NCBI RefSeq assembly: GCF_013204845.1
Contig: NZ_JABMKY010000014.1
Coordinates: forward strand, 62,001-126,000
Length of the DNA: 64,000 nucleotides
Origin: Paenibacillus qinlingensis
GTDB lineage: Bacteria; Bacillota; Bacilli; Paenibacillales; NBRC-103111
Reading direction: 5' to 3'
Shown here piece by piece: positions 62,123-64,000 of the stretch. Under the pieces are notes generated by a model. The model was not told where the DNA came from and did no database searches. It saw only the letters and a list, made by a program, of their open reading frames with translations. The translations under genes were made by a program, and so were the position numbers. Each line of letters begins with the position of its first letter. Positions within the stretch are counted from its first letter, which is position 1.

Positions 62123-62532
62123 AGGATGCGCGATACGTAAGTTGATTGCTTAATGATAACATCATTAAAGGAGAATATGCCCTGAAAATTTGTGCGGGGC
62201 GTTGAACATGAACATCACGATGAGGTCATTATGTTCCTACGCAAATTATAGCTGGCAGTGCGGTCACCGCCGGAATCCGTGATGTCAACTTCCACTCCCG
62301 TTTTGTTGCCTTCTTCATACTTATTCTTCCCTTATCGTAGCTGGAAATAGGAAAAATGATGTCAATTTTTCTCCTTCTATACTAGCAGGCTGCTGGGACA
62401 ACTTGTGAAAGTATAAAGAAAACTTTAAGTTCGCGATTACAACATACTTCTGCTAAGAAGCTGGCGAAAGAATAAAAAATAGGTTAACAGCCTCAAGTAA
62501 AGACTACCCCACACTCGAACCTGGCTTTCTAC
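62123..62532. other. Intergenic stretch with a short coding-like fragment
   Basis: No complete gene. On the minus strand 62215-62331 is an open stretch without a start, with coding-like composition (EEGNKTGVEVDITDSGGDRT). Its family is unknown and it may be a relic or chance. Confidence 0.25.
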
Positions 62533-62595
62533 TAACGCACTTCTGGCAACCTGCCAATATTCTGTCCCCCGAATCCTTATAATTCTCTCGGGATT
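62533..62595 (-). pseudogene. 3' tail of a lost response regulator
   Basis: Out of frame with the kinase end, the minus strand reads NPERIIRIRGTEYWQVARSA, matching the end of the response regulator at 61320 (NPERIVTIRGAGYMLVARGS). The stop is lost. It is joined directly to the kinase gene, so nearly all of that regulator copy has been deleted. Confidence 0.82.
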
Positions 62596-64000
62596 GCTTT
62601 ATTTACAATACAAGGCAGCGTTACATAGAATATCGCCCCCGTCTTGCCGTCGCTCTCCGCTCGAACCGTCCCTCTATGTGCTTGTACGATTTCCCTGCAA
62701 ATCGCCAGTCCGAGCCCGCTGCCCTCGACCCCCGTCTCCGCGTCCGGTCGATCATACCTGTAATTGCGATCGAAGATTTGCTCGAGCTGCTCCGGAGGAA
62801 TACCTATGCCAGAATCTTGTACGCTAATGATCGCATAGCGGGTGTCATTCACCTGGTCCACAGCTAGTGCAATACGCACCAGCCCGCCCTCGGAGGTGAA
62901 CTTCATCGAGTTCGACACTAGATTAAACAACGCCTGCTCTAATCTTTGCGCATCCATCTCGATAACAGGCAAATTCGCTCGTTGATCTTCCGCATCCCCG
63001 ATATCCAGCGTGAAATGGAGCCCTGCGTCATGTACAACCAACTCGTATTGTTCATAGAATCGGCTCAAAAAGTGAATCACACCAACCTGCTCCATGCGGT
63101 ACGAGACTTGTCCCGTCTCCAAATGCGACAAGAAGCTCAACTCCTCGATCATGCGGTTAATCCTTATCGTGTTATCCCGAATATACTTCAGGTACTGTTC
63201 ATTACGTTCCGGCTTGACCCTATCCTGCACGGCTTCCACATAACCAAGCATGCTGGACAGCGGCATACGCAGATCATGCGTAATATAGGCAAGGAGCTTC
63301 TTCCTCCCTTGCTCGGATTGAAGCAATCGGTCATACGAAGCGCGGAGACCATCGTGAGCTGCGGATAAGTCCTGCGTGCGTTCCTGCACGGTCCGTTCCA
63401 GATTCGTATTCAATTCGGTCAGCTTGTCGTTAGCGTCCAGCAGCTCGCGCGCAATCCTCTCCTCGTTCGATGCCGCCCTGGTAAACCTCAAAGAAAGCAG
63501 AATCATCTGTGCAATCGTAAACACCAACAGACCAAGCGGAGATGTATCTTCAATTCGTGACCATCCGTTGTAATATAAAAAATCGTTGATAACCGTAACC
63601 AAAGTAACCACCGACACCAGCAGGAAGACCAGCGCTCCCTCCATACGCCGCACAGCTGCTTGAACCAGCCCAACCATCAGATAAACCATATGCAGAACAA
63701 CGATCACACCGATCGCCAGTAACAATTTTGAATAGATAAGTGCAGGGGTCACCACAACAACTAGACAAAGTGCGCCGGTTGCGATCCGGGTTCCAAGGCG
63801 AAACCATTTCGACACATAATTCGGGAACATGCAATCAAAGTACATTGTGATGATATAACCACTGATGCAAAGAATCAGATATTCGATCTTAAGCTGCAAT
63901 TCCCATGGAAATTGAGGAAACAATTGTGTAAACATGAGCTCACCGACCACCAAGGATCGGATACCGAACATCACGGTAAACATACCAAAATATAACGGCG
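62577..64000 (-). CDS. Sensor histidine kinase with 7TM-type sensor (5' end outside window)
   Basis: The frame stays open to the window edge (LYFGMFTVMFGIRS), so 468 or more residues are visible and the N-terminus is missing. Several membrane helices (to about 185 of the visible part), a coiled coil (ELNTNLERTVQERTQDLSAA), HisKA with KKLLAYITHDLRMPLSSMLG, and HATPase with NLVSNSMKFT, DSGIGI and GSGLGLAI. The last residues (AIPREL) are not native: they come from reading through into a response-regulator relic. Probably pairs with the regulator at 61320. Confidence 0.88.
   Translation of the reverse strand, partial: PLYFGMFTVMFGIRSLVVGELMFTQLFPQFPWELQLKIEYLILCISGYIITMYFDCMFPNYVSKWFRLGTRIATGALCLVVVVTPALIYSKLLLAIGVIVVLHMVYLMVGLVQAAVRRMEGALVFLLVSVVTLVTVINDFLYYNGWSRIEDTSPLGLLVFTIAQMILLSLRFTRAASNEERIARELLDANDKLTELNTNLERTVQERTQDLSAAHDGLRASYDRLLQSEQGRKKLLAYITHDLRMPLSSMLGYVEAVQDRVKPERNEQYLKYIRDNTIRINRMIEELSFLSHLETGQVSYRMEQVGVIHFLSRFYEQYELVVHDAGLHFTLDIGDAEDQRANLPVIEMDAQRLEQALFNLVSNSMKFTSEGGLVRIALAVDQVNDTRYAIISVQDSGIGIPPEQLEQIFDRNYRYDRPDAETGVEGSGLGLAICREIVQAHRGTVRAESDGKTGAIFYVTLPCIVNKAIPREL

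Overview
The window looks like a chromosomal piece of a Paenibacillus-type bacterium (Bacillota, Paenibacillaceae). The basis is moderate GC, strong AGGAGG-type ribosome sites, LplB/YtcP-type sugar permeases beside a 755-residue membrane AraC regulator, an S-layer-homology giant, chitin-active secreted proteins, and siderophore uptake genes under Fur boxes. It is an accessory-rich stretch: I see no rRNA, tRNA, CRISPR array, intact insertion sequence or prophage.

Layout. 1-5.3 kb: the end of a GT2-GtrA glycosyltransferase, then a Fur-boxed siderophore ABC operon (binding protein, two permeases, ATPase). 5.3-12.2 kb: secreted proteins (a discoidin/dockerin-like protein, an AA10 chitin monooxygenase, a CAP-domain protein) around an HxlR/DoxX pair. 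12.2-16 kb: a small protein of unknown family, a methyltransferase, a kinase-like protein, and a TetR/ketopantoate-reductase-like divergent pair with two matching dyads. 16-23.3 kb: a carbohydrate ABC importer with its AraC-type regulator and a LamG protein. 23.5-32 kb: regulator/enzyme and regulator/pump pairs, a Fic protein, a 32-residue zinc ribbon, and a cluster of duplicated GyrI-like proteins. 32-35 kb: a second iron locus (AraC regulator with a fused siderophore-binding domain, plus a lipoprotein).

35-39.5 kb is the most interesting region. Four near-identical 80-83-residue peptides with a nitrile-hydratase-like (NHLP) leader and a short, variable tail ending in a conserved penultimate Trp lie directly downstream of an isoprenoid-synthase-fold protein with two intact DDxxD motifs (ComQ-like). 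They converge on a membrane histidine kinase of sporulation-kinase type. This reads as a ComQ/ComX-like system for prenyl-tryptophan peptides that uses an NHLP leader instead of the ComX leader. The DNA between the peptide genes keeps duplicated 3' ends of both the kinase and the ComQ-like gene, so the history of copy amplification can be read directly.

39.6-52 kb: a membrane diguanylate cyclase, MerR/nitroreductase and TetR/MFS pairs with clear operators, an FAD monooxygenase, an ABC-F protein, a DHA2 pump, EVE and DinB-like proteins, and a WYL regulator. 52.4-60.3 kb: a 1676-residue S-layer-anchored protein with ten InlB-like repeats, preceded by a MalT-type activator and a promoter carrying two direct repeats. 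60.5-64 kb: a class III adenylate cyclase with an N-terminal Cys-pair module, then a two-component system whose spacer holds the tails of a second, deleted copy.
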